6,248 nt of DNA from Clostridiales bacterium (GCA_003457065.1 DMJQ01000039.1:7570-13817); one strand, 5' to 3'; shown: positions 1-5,281, numbered from the stretch's first letter. The notes: a model not told the origin generated them from the sequence alone. Numbers and translations are program-made.

Positions 1-45
1 TTAATCAAGCCCTTGCTGGAATTGAGTTATCAACTGACCCGGTAA
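1..45 (+). CDS. Possible 3' end of an upstream gene (14 codons visible)
   Basis: Frame 1 is open from the window edge and stops at TAA 43-45, giving the tail LIKPLLELSYQLTR. It would end 38 bp before the start of the nuclease-like gene, which fits an operon running in from the left. It is too short to identify. Two alternatives weaken the call: frame 2 has a stop at 2-4, and frame 3, the frame of the next gene, is also open to the left edge with ordinary-looking codons. The true upstream end cannot be decided from this window. Confidence 0.25.
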   Translation, partial: LIKPLLELSYQLTR

Positions 46-83
46 CGCAGACGAAACGGCAGATGGGTTTTAGGAGGTGCGAT

Positions 84-1112
84 ATGCAGATACATTATTT
101 TCAGAGATACCACTCCAAAGAGAATGTGGATACCTCAAACACCATGCTGATGCTCTCTCGTTTGTATAACTATAACGCTGATAAGTTCTTTTCTATGCTG
201 AACAGCCTTATTCTTGGAGAGGACGAAAGCCCGGAAATCACCTTTGATTTGCAGGTCGTTGGTGACGATAGTGTTCCGGATGCGGTTATCAGCCAAAAGA
301 GCTTCAAAATAGTGGTGGAAACAAAGCTCTACAATCAGTTTTACAAGCAGCAGCTTGTAAATCATCTGGAGCAGTTTGGTGCTGAGGATATAAAGGTCTT
401 GCTCACCCTTGACCCCAAGCCGATGAAACCGCAACTGTTTGATGAACTGGCGGTTGAACTAAAAAAGTATAACAGTGAAAATGCAACCCGGCTTATCCAT
501 CCGATTAAGCACGTCAACTTGACATTTGAGCAGCTTGTGAACGCTATGGAGGATATTGTTGACGACAGAGATACGGAAATCATCGCCGTTTTAGACGATT
601 TCAAGAAGTATTGCTTTGATGAAAAGCTGATACCGGATGGCTATAAATGGATGAGAGCAATCGTAGCCGGTACAACTTTTCAGGATAATATGGATTTGGA
701 TTTGTTCTATGACCAGGAATCCCGCAACTTCTCAGAACATGGATATATCGGCTTGTATAAGGACAAGAGTATTCGTGCCATTGGTAAGCTGAAAAAGATC
801 ATCATCGCAGTGGAAAATAACGGCAGCATGACTTATCGTGCCGAAAGCGGAGCTGAGCCTACCACAGATGAGATTGAACGCATCAACGAGGCAATTCGTC
901 GTGCAGATAATTATGGCTATAACCTTCGGACGATTAGCCATAGATATTTCATCGTTGAAAAGTTCTACCCGATGGACTTTAGAAAAAGCAGTAAGAATCC
1001 GATTCAGAAAAGCAAGTTCTTCAATCTTGCTGATATGTTCGGATATAAAACAATGCCTAACACCGATGTAATCGCAAATGATCTGAACGGTCGGACTTGG
1101 GAGGAGTTTTAA
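84..1112 (+). CDS. PD-(D/E)XK nuclease-like protein
   Basis: A 342-residue soluble protein with the core signature of the PD-(D/E)XK nuclease superfamily. Residues 65-66 (PD, in PDAVIS) are followed 13 residues later by the strand KIVVETK with E79 and K81, then a helix with Q89, Q90 and H94 (QQLVNHLEQF) in the usual place of motif IV. The expected role is metal-dependent DNA cleavage, but this is inferred from the motif. The N-terminus (IHYFQRYHSKEN, then a helical stretch to about residue 42) precedes the nuclease core. Residues 180-342 show no motif I recognise. The start at 84 is chosen because AGGAGG (72-77) lies 6 nt upstream; an ATG at 63 has no such site. The frame is open to the window edge, so a longer fusion cannot be excluded. 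The next gene starts 22 bp after its stop, so the two are probably co-transcribed. No signal peptide or membrane segment is visible. Confidence 0.8.
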   Translation: MQIHYFQRYHSKENVDTSNTMLMLSRLYNYNADKFFSMLNSLILGEDESPEITFDLQVVGDDSVPDAVISQKSFKIVVETKLYNQFYKQQLVNHLEQFGAEDIKVLLTLDPKPMKPQLFDELAVELKKYNSENATRLIHPIKHVNLTFEQLVNAMEDIVDDRDTEIIAVLDDFKKYCFDEKLIPDGYKWMRAIVAGTTFQDNMDLDLFYDQESRNFSEHGYIGLYKDKSIRAIGKLKKIIIAVENNGSMTYRAESGAEPTTDEIERINEAIRRADNYGYNLRTISHRYFIVEKFYPMDFRKSSKNPIQKSKFFNLADMFGYKTMPNTDVIANDLNGRTWEEF

Positions 1113-1134
1113 TCCGATTCGGAAGGAGGTCGCA

Positions 1135-2682
1135 ATGGAGTATTTAGAGCAAGTACACTTATTCGCCACAAAGTGGATTGAGAAATTCAGAGATCAGAAA
1201 ATCAGTTACATAGAGCTGGTTGACCATTACTTGGCTGATGATTGTCAGGCATTGGGATTCCAGATGGATTGCGGCCATGCCTTTTCAGAAAAATATGGCG
1301 ATGTAGCAAGCAGTTGTGATGCGCTAAATCGTATCATTGATGAGGTCACGGACATTAAACTGCTTGGGTCGGCAATCTATTCCCAATGGCGATATTTTAA
1401 TCATTGGGCATACGATGCAGCAGCCATCTTGAATACCGAAAATCGTTCGTGGTTTATTCTGGCACTGAGCCGCCTTGCCCTGCTTTCCGGCGAGAATCCC
1501 TTCCTGTTCAAAGGAGAACTTAGAAAGATTCGGCTTGTTTCCAATCGGCTTGGTTATGGGCCTTGCCCGGAATCGGACGAAGAAGTTGAACAGCACATAG
1601 CCCTCAATGCAGAAGGACAAGTATGGTTTTCTTCGTATGTTTTCGGACAGCGCAGAGATGGTCGATATGAAAAAGCTCACAGTCAGAATCTGAAAATTGA
1701 TAAAGCGGCTTCCGACAAAATCTTTTCTGCGTTTACAGAGTATTTCAGCAATGGGTACGATGAAGTTTTTGCAACCGATATTGGAAACTGGAATATGGAG
1801 CTGACCAATACCGCTGGAAAGGTCTATAAGTTCAGCGGTTCGTTATGCTCGTCTTTTGAAGTAGACGGAATTGACCTGTCAGATCTGCTGCGTGACAGTT
1901 TGAAAATGCTTGATTTGTATGCCTTTGATGGGAATAATAAGCCTGATATGGTGAATCGAATCGAAGTAAACTATCATCGTATCACAAAGATCAAGCCAAA
2001 AGTTCCTATTTCAGAACACGCAGAATACGCTGTCTGGGATTATACAGAGTCTTTAATTGTGGACAGAGAGAGCGAAAGTATTGAACACATTCAAAATATC
2101 GGTTCTGGGTGTTCTGTAAGCAGAAAATACAAAGTTGAGGGCGGGGTTGAAAGCCTTCTTGAAGATATGGATGCAGAAAGCATCTTTGACCATATAGAAG
2201 GAAATCCGGAGAATGTAGTGGTTGATCCGCTTGAAACCATAGACTACACCATTAAGGTTATTTCTCAAAAGGGCAATGAAAAGCTCATTCAAGGAAGCTA
2301 CGATAAAAAGGGGCTTCCGGATGATTGGGCGGAGTTTATGGAGTCCGTCTTTGAATTTATGTCTTTCTATGGGTGGGGTGAAATTATGAACCCGTCTGTG
2401 TATGGAAAGGTGCGGCGCTGTGACAATGATATTATCTATTGCAGCGTAGAGTTTGAAGATGGGTGTAAGAGCTACTATTATATTTCGGATGACGATTCTA
2501 TTCAGGTGGGCGATTTCGTGATCGTTCCTGCTGGCAAAGATAATCACGAAGCAGTCGTTGAAGTCGTAAAGAAAGAATACTTCGCAGAGGAAAATGTGCC
2601 TTTGCCGATGGACAAAACAAAACACATTATCAGAAAATGTACGGATGCTGATTTTGACCTTCCGGACGATAAGCCTGTTTGA
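1135..2682 (+). CDS. Hypothetical 515-aa protein with probable internal domain duplication
   Basis: I do not recognise a named family. The protein appears soluble and acidic, with no signal peptide. Residues 1-150 are mostly helical, including a Trp/aromatic-rich run at about 84-93 and 106-125. Residues 157-267 and 297-418 look like two copies of one fold: each has a beta segment, a helix, a paired strand section ending in a G-S turn (MELTNTAGKVYKFSGS; IKVISQKGNEKLIQGS), then an amphipathic helix ending in an aromatic turn (LYAFDGN; FYGWGE). Residues 423-505 form a beta-rich C-terminal module containing QVGDFVIVPAGKDNHEAVV and a TKHIIRKC end. The start is supported by AAGGAGGT at 1123-1130. 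It follows the nuclease-like gene by 22 bp, so a shared function with it is plausible, but no catalytic residues are evident. Transcription should end at the hairpin at 2699-2748. Confidence 0.85.
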   Translation: MEYLEQVHLFATKWIEKFRDQKISYIELVDHYLADDCQALGFQMDCGHAFSEKYGDVASSCDALNRIIDEVTDIKLLGSAIYSQWRYFNHWAYDAAAILNTENRSWFILALSRLALLSGENPFLFKGELRKIRLVSNRLGYGPCPESDEEVEQHIALNAEGQVWFSSYVFGQRRDGRYEKAHSQNLKIDKAASDKIFSAFTEYFSNGYDEVFATDIGNWNMELTNTAGKVYKFSGSLCSSFEVDGIDLSDLLRDSLKMLDLYAFDGNNKPDMVNRIEVNYHRITKIKPKVPISEHAEYAVWDYTESLIVDRESESIEHIQNIGSGCSVSRKYKVEGGVESLLEDMDAESIFDHIEGNPENVVVDPLETIDYTIKVISQKGNEKLIQGSYDKKGLPDDWAEFMESVFEFMSFYGWGEIMNPSVYGKVRRCDNDIIYCSVEFEDGCKSYYYISDDDSIQVGDFVIVPAGKDNHEAVVEVVKKEYFAEENVPLPMDKTKHIIRKCTDADFDLPDDKPV

Positions 2683-2698
2683 CTTCCTGATGACAACT

Positions 2699-2748
2699 AA
2701 AAAGTCCACCAGTCATGATGCACTGCGCATCGTACTGGTGGACTTTTT
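2699..2748. terminator. Long bidirectional intrinsic terminator
   Basis: A perfect 15-bp inverted repeat (AAAAAGTCCACCAGT 2699-2713, ACTGGTGGACTTTTT 2734-2748) continues after a one-base bulge at 2714 into a further 7-bp inner stem (2715-2721 with 2727-2733, one G-U pair) and a 5-nt loop. The A-tract on one arm and T-tract on the other give a U-run on either strand. It lies 17 bp after the stop of the 515-aa gene and 25 bp after the stop of the convergent peptidase gene, so it should terminate both. Confidence 0.93.
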
Positions 2749-2772
2749 CTGTAAAGATATAAAAATAGATAT

Positions 2773-3327
2773 TCATATATCGCCATAACTAATGTCGTTA
2801 TCGTAGGCATGAAGATCTTCTTTCAGGAAATCTGCTTTACGAATATACATCGAATTTACCAGCTCCCCCTTTTCGTGGAGCAGGCTGAATTTGTAGTCTA
2901 ATAATGCTGCCGGTACATAGAGCATTTTAGCCGTTTCAAAAAATGTGTGTTCCGAAAGGCATTCCAGAACTTCTCCATCTTCTAACAGAAGCTCCGCCGC
3001 AAAGAAGTTTGCTTCATTTTCTTCAATTGATCTATCATCAAACACTTCCATTTCTTGAAAGCCGTGCATCATGGCGATTTTCGTATGCAGGACAGCGTGT
3101 CCTAATTCATGTGCGACTAAAATACGTTCCAGGATACCGTTCACATTGTGATCTATCACGATATTCTTTTGTCTGGACTGGTAATAGAAGAAGCCCTTCA
3201 ATTTCTTCTGTAAATCGTAATAATGAATTTTGATTCCTAACAGCTGACACAACTCGTAAGGGTCTCTGGTGTGATATTTTCGCACAAGCTTATCGACAGT
3301 TTCAATGATATGCTCTGCCGTTTTCAT
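2773..3327 (-). CDS. immA: ImmA/IrrE-family metallopeptidase
   Basis: A 184-residue zinc peptidase of the ImmA/IrrE type. The gluzincin-like motif HELGH is at residues 73-77 (VAHELGHAVLH), giving two histidine ligands and the catalytic glutamate. The third ligand is probably E105 in EENEANFFAAELLL, the second hallmark of the family. In ICEBs1 and related elements such enzymes cleave the partner XRE repressor and trigger induction; the same role is inferred here from the upstream repressor gene, 51 bp away on the same strand. The start at 3327 is preferred because GGAGGT (3340-3335) sits 7 nt upstream; a GTG at 3351 would add 8 residues but lacks a good site. The length is ordinary for the family and no disruption is seen. 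The gene ends 25 bp before the shared bidirectional terminator. The symbol is by analogy, not by proven orthology. Confidence 0.92.
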   Translation of the reverse strand: MKTAEHIIETVDKLVRKYHTRDPYELCQLLGIKIHYYDLQKKLKGFFYYQSRQKNIVIDHNVNGILERILVAHELGHAVLHTKIAMMHGFQEMEVFDDRSIEENEANFFAAELLLEDGEVLECLSEHTFFETAKMLYVPAALLDYKFSLLHEKGELVNSMYIRKADFLKEDLHAYDNDISYGDI

Positions 3328-3348
3328 TTGCTTCACCTCCGAATCGCA

Positions 3349-3368
3349 CACAGAAAACAGATTCTGTG
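3349..3368 (-). other. Intercistronic hairpin in the repressor-peptidase mRNA
   Basis: A perfect 7-bp inverted repeat (CACAGAA 3349-3355, TTCTGTG 3362-3368) with a 6-nt loop lies in the 51-bp gap between the repressor stop and the peptidase ribosome binding site. No U-tract follows, so it is not a standard terminator. It could tune the ratio of the two products by mRNA processing or partial attenuation; this is inference. Confidence 0.45.
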
Positions 3369-3378
3369 CTTGAGGATT

Positions 3379-3828
3379 TTACTCTTTATCTTTATGCTTT
3401 CTGTATTTCTTCGGAGTGTACTTTTCCCGTGCTGTTTTCTTAGAGTCCATATAAACTGACATAATTGCCTGGAAGAATACATCTTTTGCGTCCTCGTCCA
3501 ATTCTCCACCGGCAAACAGAGAATTTACACGCCCCAGCACTTCCTGAGCTTCTTTTGCTCCCTTAGAACCGAAGTTTTCCTTTGCCTCTAAAATGAACAT
3601 ATCCTGATCTATATGGCTCTGGCTGTCTGTTTCAGATTCGTCCAAAAGATAGGACACAGAGATATGCAGCGCTTCAGCAAGCTTTCTGATGTTGCTTTTT
3701 CTGGGAAGTGTTCCGAGCTGCTCATAGGTGTAAAGGGATCTTTCAGAGATGCCGGTCATCTGGGCAAGCTCCGTTTGAGATAGGTTCATAGCCAAACGAG
3801 CTTCTTTAATTTTTTCTCCAAATGTCAT
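3379..3828 (-). CDS. XRE (Cro/CI-type) helix-turn-helix repressor, ImmR-like
   Basis: A 149-residue DNA-binding protein. Residues 5-62 form a classic Cro/CI helix-turn-helix domain: IKEARLAMNLSQTELAQMTG, then ISERSLYTYE as the recognition-helix region, then LRKLAEALHISVSYLLDE-like sequence closing the five-helix fold. The C-terminal part (about 76-149) is helical and ends in a very basic tail (KYTPKKYRKHKDKE), probably for oligomerisation or for recognition by the peptidase. The start is supported by GGAAGG (3842-3837), 8 nt upstream. With the ImmA-like peptidase encoded directly downstream and a divergent gene sharing its control region, it is most likely the element's immunity repressor, acting on the ACTTCCGAT-like sites at 3865-4013 and controlling its own promoter. 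Direct binding is inferred. The symbol immR would be by analogy only. Confidence 0.93.
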   Translation of the reverse strand: MTFGEKIKEARLAMNLSQTELAQMTGISERSLYTYEQLGTLPRKSNIRKLAEALHISVSYLLDESETDSQSHIDQDMFILEAKENFGSKGAKEAQEVLGRVNSLFAGGELDEDAKDVFFQAIMSVYMDSKKTAREKYTPKKYRKHKDKE

Positions 3829-3879
3829 GGTACTGTCCTTCCTTTCAAAAAATATTTATTCGTAACTTCCGATTATTTG

Positions 3880-3907
3880 TTGACAAACTTCTGAAAGATG
3901 TTATAAT
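3880..3907 (+). promoter_or_regulatory. Rightward sigma-A promoter (extended -10)
   Basis: The -35 TTGACA (3880-3885) and -10 TATAAT (3902-3907) are both consensus, 16 nt apart, and TG at 3899-3900 makes an extended -10. Transcription should start near 3914 and run right to the gene at 4115, giving an untranslated leader of about 200 nt. An operator-like ACTTCTGAA lies inside the spacer, so repressor binding there would block RNA polymerase directly. Confidence 0.85.
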
Positions 3908-3939
3908 GAGAATCAGAGCAGAAGTTTTAGTTCCACTTA

Positions 3940-3968
3940 ATTATATATCGGAACTTTTATAAAGTCAA
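3940..3968 (-). promoter_or_regulatory. Leftward sigma-A promoter for the repressor-peptidase operon
   Basis: On the minus strand the -35 TTGACT (3968-3963, 5 of 6 consensus bases) and -10 TATAAT (3945-3940, consensus) are 17 nt apart. Transcription should start near 3933 and reach the repressor start codon after about 105 nt, crossing the rightward promoter on the way. An operator-like site (3947-3955) lies in its spacer and another (3971-3979) directly behind its -35, which suggests autoregulation. Confidence 0.75.
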
Positions 3969-4114
3969 GAACTTCCGATTCTTGCTTCTGTTTTTTTATC
4001 ATACATCGGAAGCTATAGTCATTCTTGTCCCATGGTATTTGTTTCCCTTTAGCCAAGTGACAGGAGTTAGAAAGGAATTCTTATTTTATGGATTAGGCTG
4101 AAAGGAGATTCTGA

Positions 4115-4678
4115 ATGAGCAGATATAATACACAGGTATTAAGCAATATTCGAATGCTTTGCCGGATGCAGAACATTGACGAGAAGGTTCTGTATGAAAG
4201 AGCAAAGCTGATTTTATCCATATATCGAGAGGTGTGCTGGTCTACCATTGATCGTGCGAATGATGTATGTGATACCCTTATTTGTACTTACGGTGACAGC
4301 TTAGATGGTGCATTGATTTATCTGGAGAACTTTGCTCCGGATGAAGCGAGAGAACGATTTGAAGAACGCATTCGCAGCTTATTCGAGACAAAGTGGATCA
4401 TTGAACTGGTAGATATGGCTATGTTGAAAATCAGAGAATATCCGGATAAAGGCGCTCTGTACTGTGAGATTATCTCAAAGGCATATCTCAATCGCTTCAA
4501 GTACAAGGAATCAGAAATGCTGGAGGTTCTGGATATGGAACGCAGCACCTACTATGACCGAAAGAAAGAAGCGATACTGTTATTTGGTCTGTCACTTTGG
4601 GGAACAGCCATTCCTAAATTGAAAGATTTCCTGGAAAGTGCCAGAGAGGAAGAAGCCTTGTGTTATTGTGAGTGCTAA
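4115..4678 (+). CDS. ArpU-like / sigma-70 region-4-like transcriptional regulator
   Basis: A 187-residue, largely helical protein. Residues 1-110 have no motif I can name. Residues about 115-165 resemble the helix-turn-helix of ArpU-type phage regulators and sigma region 4: EIISKAYLNRFKYKESEMLEVLDMERSTYYDRKK reads, in parts, as helix, turn and recognition helix (RSTYYDRKKEAI). Family members often switch on late or transfer functions in phages and mobile elements, so this is a candidate activator or early gene released when the repressor is lost. The C-terminus ends in CYCEC, three alternating cysteines, which is unusual and could bind metal or form disulfides. The start is supported by AAAGGAG (4101-4107), 7 nt upstream. 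It is the first gene after the rightward promoter and is followed by a leader with two terminators. Confidence 0.75.
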   Translation: MSRYNTQVLSNIRMLCRMQNIDEKVLYERAKLILSIYREVCWSTIDRANDVCDTLICTYGDSLDGALIYLENFAPDEARERFEERIRSLFETKWIIELVDMAMLKIREYPDKGALYCEIISKAYLNRFKYKESEMLEVLDMERSTYYDRKKEAILLFGLSLWGTAIPKLKDFLESAREEEALCYCEC

Positions 4679-4682
4679 GACA

Positions 4683-4705
4683 GGATTTTAGTCCGACTAA
4701 AATCC
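4683..4705. promoter_or_regulatory. Perfect 10-bp palindrome just after the ArpU-like gene
   Basis: GGATTTTAGT (4683-4692) and ACTAAAATCC (4696-4705) are separated by 3 nt. No U-tract follows, so terminator function is unlikely. The central AGTCCGACT is repeated at 4735-4743, where it forms a second, shorter palindrome (AAGTC-C-GACTT, 4734-4744) centred 45 bp further on. The repetition of a symmetric core favours a protein-binding operator; an mRNA 3'-end stabiliser is the alternative. Confidence 0.5.
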
Positions 4706-4757
4706 GATGAAAATACGACGGTTTCCCTACTGAAAGTCCGACTTGTCCAGTGTTAAA

Positions 4758-4820
4758 ATGGCTATGCTGGGAGATAGCGGCATAAAATTGAATAGAGAGA
4801 GTTACGCCTCGTGCCTGTAA
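4758..4820 (+). CDS. Possible 20-codon leader ORF ending in a terminator loop
   Basis: ATG at 4758 opens a 20-codon frame (MAMLGDSGIK... to TAA 4818-4820). Its stop codon falls in the loop of the first terminator hairpin, so a translating ribosome would disrupt that hairpin. There is no Shine-Dalgarno sequence at either ATG (4758, 4764), so translation is doubtful. It is listed because of its position, as in leader-peptide attenuators; there is no product evidence. Confidence 0.2.
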   Translation: MAMLGDSGIKLNRESYASCL

Positions 4821-4839
4821 TGGGTACGGGGCTTTTTTT
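4806..4839 (+). terminator. Intrinsic terminator 1
   Basis: A 10-bp stem (GCCTCGTGCC 4806-4815 with GGTACGGGGC 4823-4832, two G-U pairs), a 7-nt loop and a run of seven T (4833-4839). It lies about 130 bp after the ArpU-like gene. Most rightward transcription should stop here unless read-through is allowed. Confidence 0.88.
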
Positions 4840-4881
4840 ATACCTGCCTATCTTCCTTCATTTTAACACAAAGGCATAAAC

Positions 4882-4916
4882 GAGAGCTTGGAGTAATTTA
4901 CTCCGGCTCTTTTTTT
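4882..4916 (+). terminator. Intrinsic terminator 2
   Basis: The hairpin combines AGAGC 4883-4887 with GCTCT 4906-4910 and an inner GGAGTAA/TTACTCC (4890-4896 with 4898-4904; fewer pairs in practice because of the loop), followed by seven T (4910-4916). It is further enclosed by GGCATAAA (4873-4880) and TTTATGCC (4914-4921), which uses part of the T-run. It is the second barrier in tandem before the small XRE gene. Confidence 0.82.
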
Positions 4917-4917
4917 A

Positions 4918-4938
4918 TGCCTGCAAGGAGGACAGGCA
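4918..4938 (+). promoter_or_regulatory. Hairpin presenting a Shine-Dalgarno sequence in its loop
   Basis: TGCCTG (4918-4923) and CAGGCA (4933-4938) form a 6-bp stem whose 9-nt loop is CAAGGAGGA, a near-perfect ribosome binding site 8 nt before the ATG at 4940. The stem could modulate initiation at that ATG. Its 5' arm overlaps the TTTATGCC arm of terminator 2, so the two structures partly exclude one another. Confidence 0.5.
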
Positions 4939-4939
4939 G

Positions 4940-5029
4940 ATGGCAAAAGGTATTGAGAATCGGGCACGATCTCCTCCCGCTGTTTTTGATTTTGCAACTT
5001 CACAAATTCAAAAACACGGAGGAACGAAA
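4940..5029 (+). other. In-frame upstream start: 30-codon extension or leader of the small XRE gene
   Basis: ATG at 4940 has a strong ribosome binding site (AAGGAGGA 4925-4932) and reads without a stop into the XRE frame, adding 30 residues (MAKGIENRARSPP...) with no resemblance to an XRE domain. A TCCTCC at 4972-4977 is complementary to the GGAGGA of this site and to that of the second start (5018-5023). It could be a true N-terminal extension, a translated leader that couples to the second start, or fortuitous. Confidence 0.4.
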
Positions 5030-5245
5030 ATGTATTACGACTTGGTTGAAAGCGAAAAAAGAATTAAAGCCTTGAGAAAGGAACATGGGCTTACACAGGA
5101 ACAGCTTGCGGAGCAGTTAGGTGTTGCCGCAAACACCATTGCACGAATTGAAACCGGCAACAGAGGTATCTCTATTGATTTGGCAATCGAACTGGTTGTG
5201 CGCTTTGAGACAACCCTTGATTACATATTTTTAGGTCGTGAATAA
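5030..5245 (+). CDS. Small XRE-family helix-turn-helix regulator
   Basis: A 71-residue single-domain regulator. Residues 7-66 match the Cro/CI fold: RIKALRKEHGLTQEQLAEQL (helices 1-2), GVAANTIARIETGNRGIS (recognition helix and turn), then IDLAIELVVRFETTLDYIFLG closing the domain. There is nothing beyond the DNA-binding domain, so it probably acts as a dimer. The start at 5030 is chosen because GGAGG (5018-5022) lies 7 nt upstream and the domain begins directly after it; the alternative start at 4940 would give 101 residues. Small XRE proteins like this commonly control transfer or maintenance operons in Firmicute mobile elements. Its targets are unknown; the AGTCCGACT palindromes upstream at 4690-4744 are candidates. 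It is the last gene before the 514-bp non-coding stretch. Confidence 0.88.
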   Translation: MYYDLVESEKRIKALRKEHGLTQEQLAEQLGVAANTIARIETGNRGISIDLAIELVVRFETTLDYIFLGRE

Positions 5246-5281
5246 CCTCAAAACTATACCTACGAGGCAATAAAAACTTGC

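Larger units (their letters stand above)
3865..4013. promoter_or_regulatory. Operator cluster: ACTTCCGAT-like sites
   Basis: Four clear copies of a 9-bp motif occur: ACTTCCGAT at 3865-3873 and 3971-3979, and its reverse complement at 3947-3955 (ATCGGAACT) and 4005-4013 (ATCGGAAGC). Weaker relatives are ACTTCTGAA 3887-3895 and GCAGAAGTT 3918-3926 (read as AACTTCTGC on the minus strand). The sites sit in or beside both promoters. Two inverted pairs have identical geometry: AACTTCTG 3886-3893 with CAGAAGTT 3919-3926, and CTTCCGAT 3972-3979 with ATCGGAAG 4005-4012, each separated by 25 bp. The likely ligand is the adjacent XRE repressor. The rest of the 286-bp gap, to 4114, holds only the ribosome binding site of the next gene. 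Confidence 0.7.
4750..4869. repeat. 11-bp inverted repeat enclosing terminator 1
   Basis: GTGTTAAAATG (4750-4760) and CATTTTAACAC (4859-4869) are perfect reverse complements 98 bp apart. They enclose a small hairpin (GCTAT 4761-4765, ATAGC 4774-4778) and terminator 1. In RNA they could close a multibranch domain. As DNA they resemble short terminal repeats, but no flanking target duplication is seen, so an RNA role is favoured. Confidence 0.5.

Noticed and set aside
2687..2693. CTGATGA, as in the hammerhead ribozyme core
   Set aside because: The required GAAA strand and flanking stems are absent; a 7-base match alone is expected by chance.
2053..2709. 218-codon open frame on the minus strand inside the 515-aa gene
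   Set aside because: It lies antisense to a well-supported gene, has a low-complexity hydrophobic/basic composition, no ribosome binding site or known domain, and would run across the terminator. The other antisense frames at 135-434, 362-604, 732-1169 and 1324-1680 were rejected for the same reasons.
3333..3515. 60-codon minus-strand frame overlapping the end of the repressor gene
   Set aside because: It is a shifted frame of the repressor coding sequence with a Cys/Arg-rich composition and no start signal of its own.
4088..4096. Two-codon mini-ORF (ATG GAT TAG) in the leader of the ArpU-like gene
   Set aside because: Such short frames occur often by chance, and the AAAGGA upstream is a weak, distant ribosome binding site.
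4750..4869. MITE-like element with 11-bp terminal inverted repeats
   Set aside because: No target-site duplication flanks the repeats, no second copy is in the window, and the interior contains a terminator, which fits a transcript leader better.
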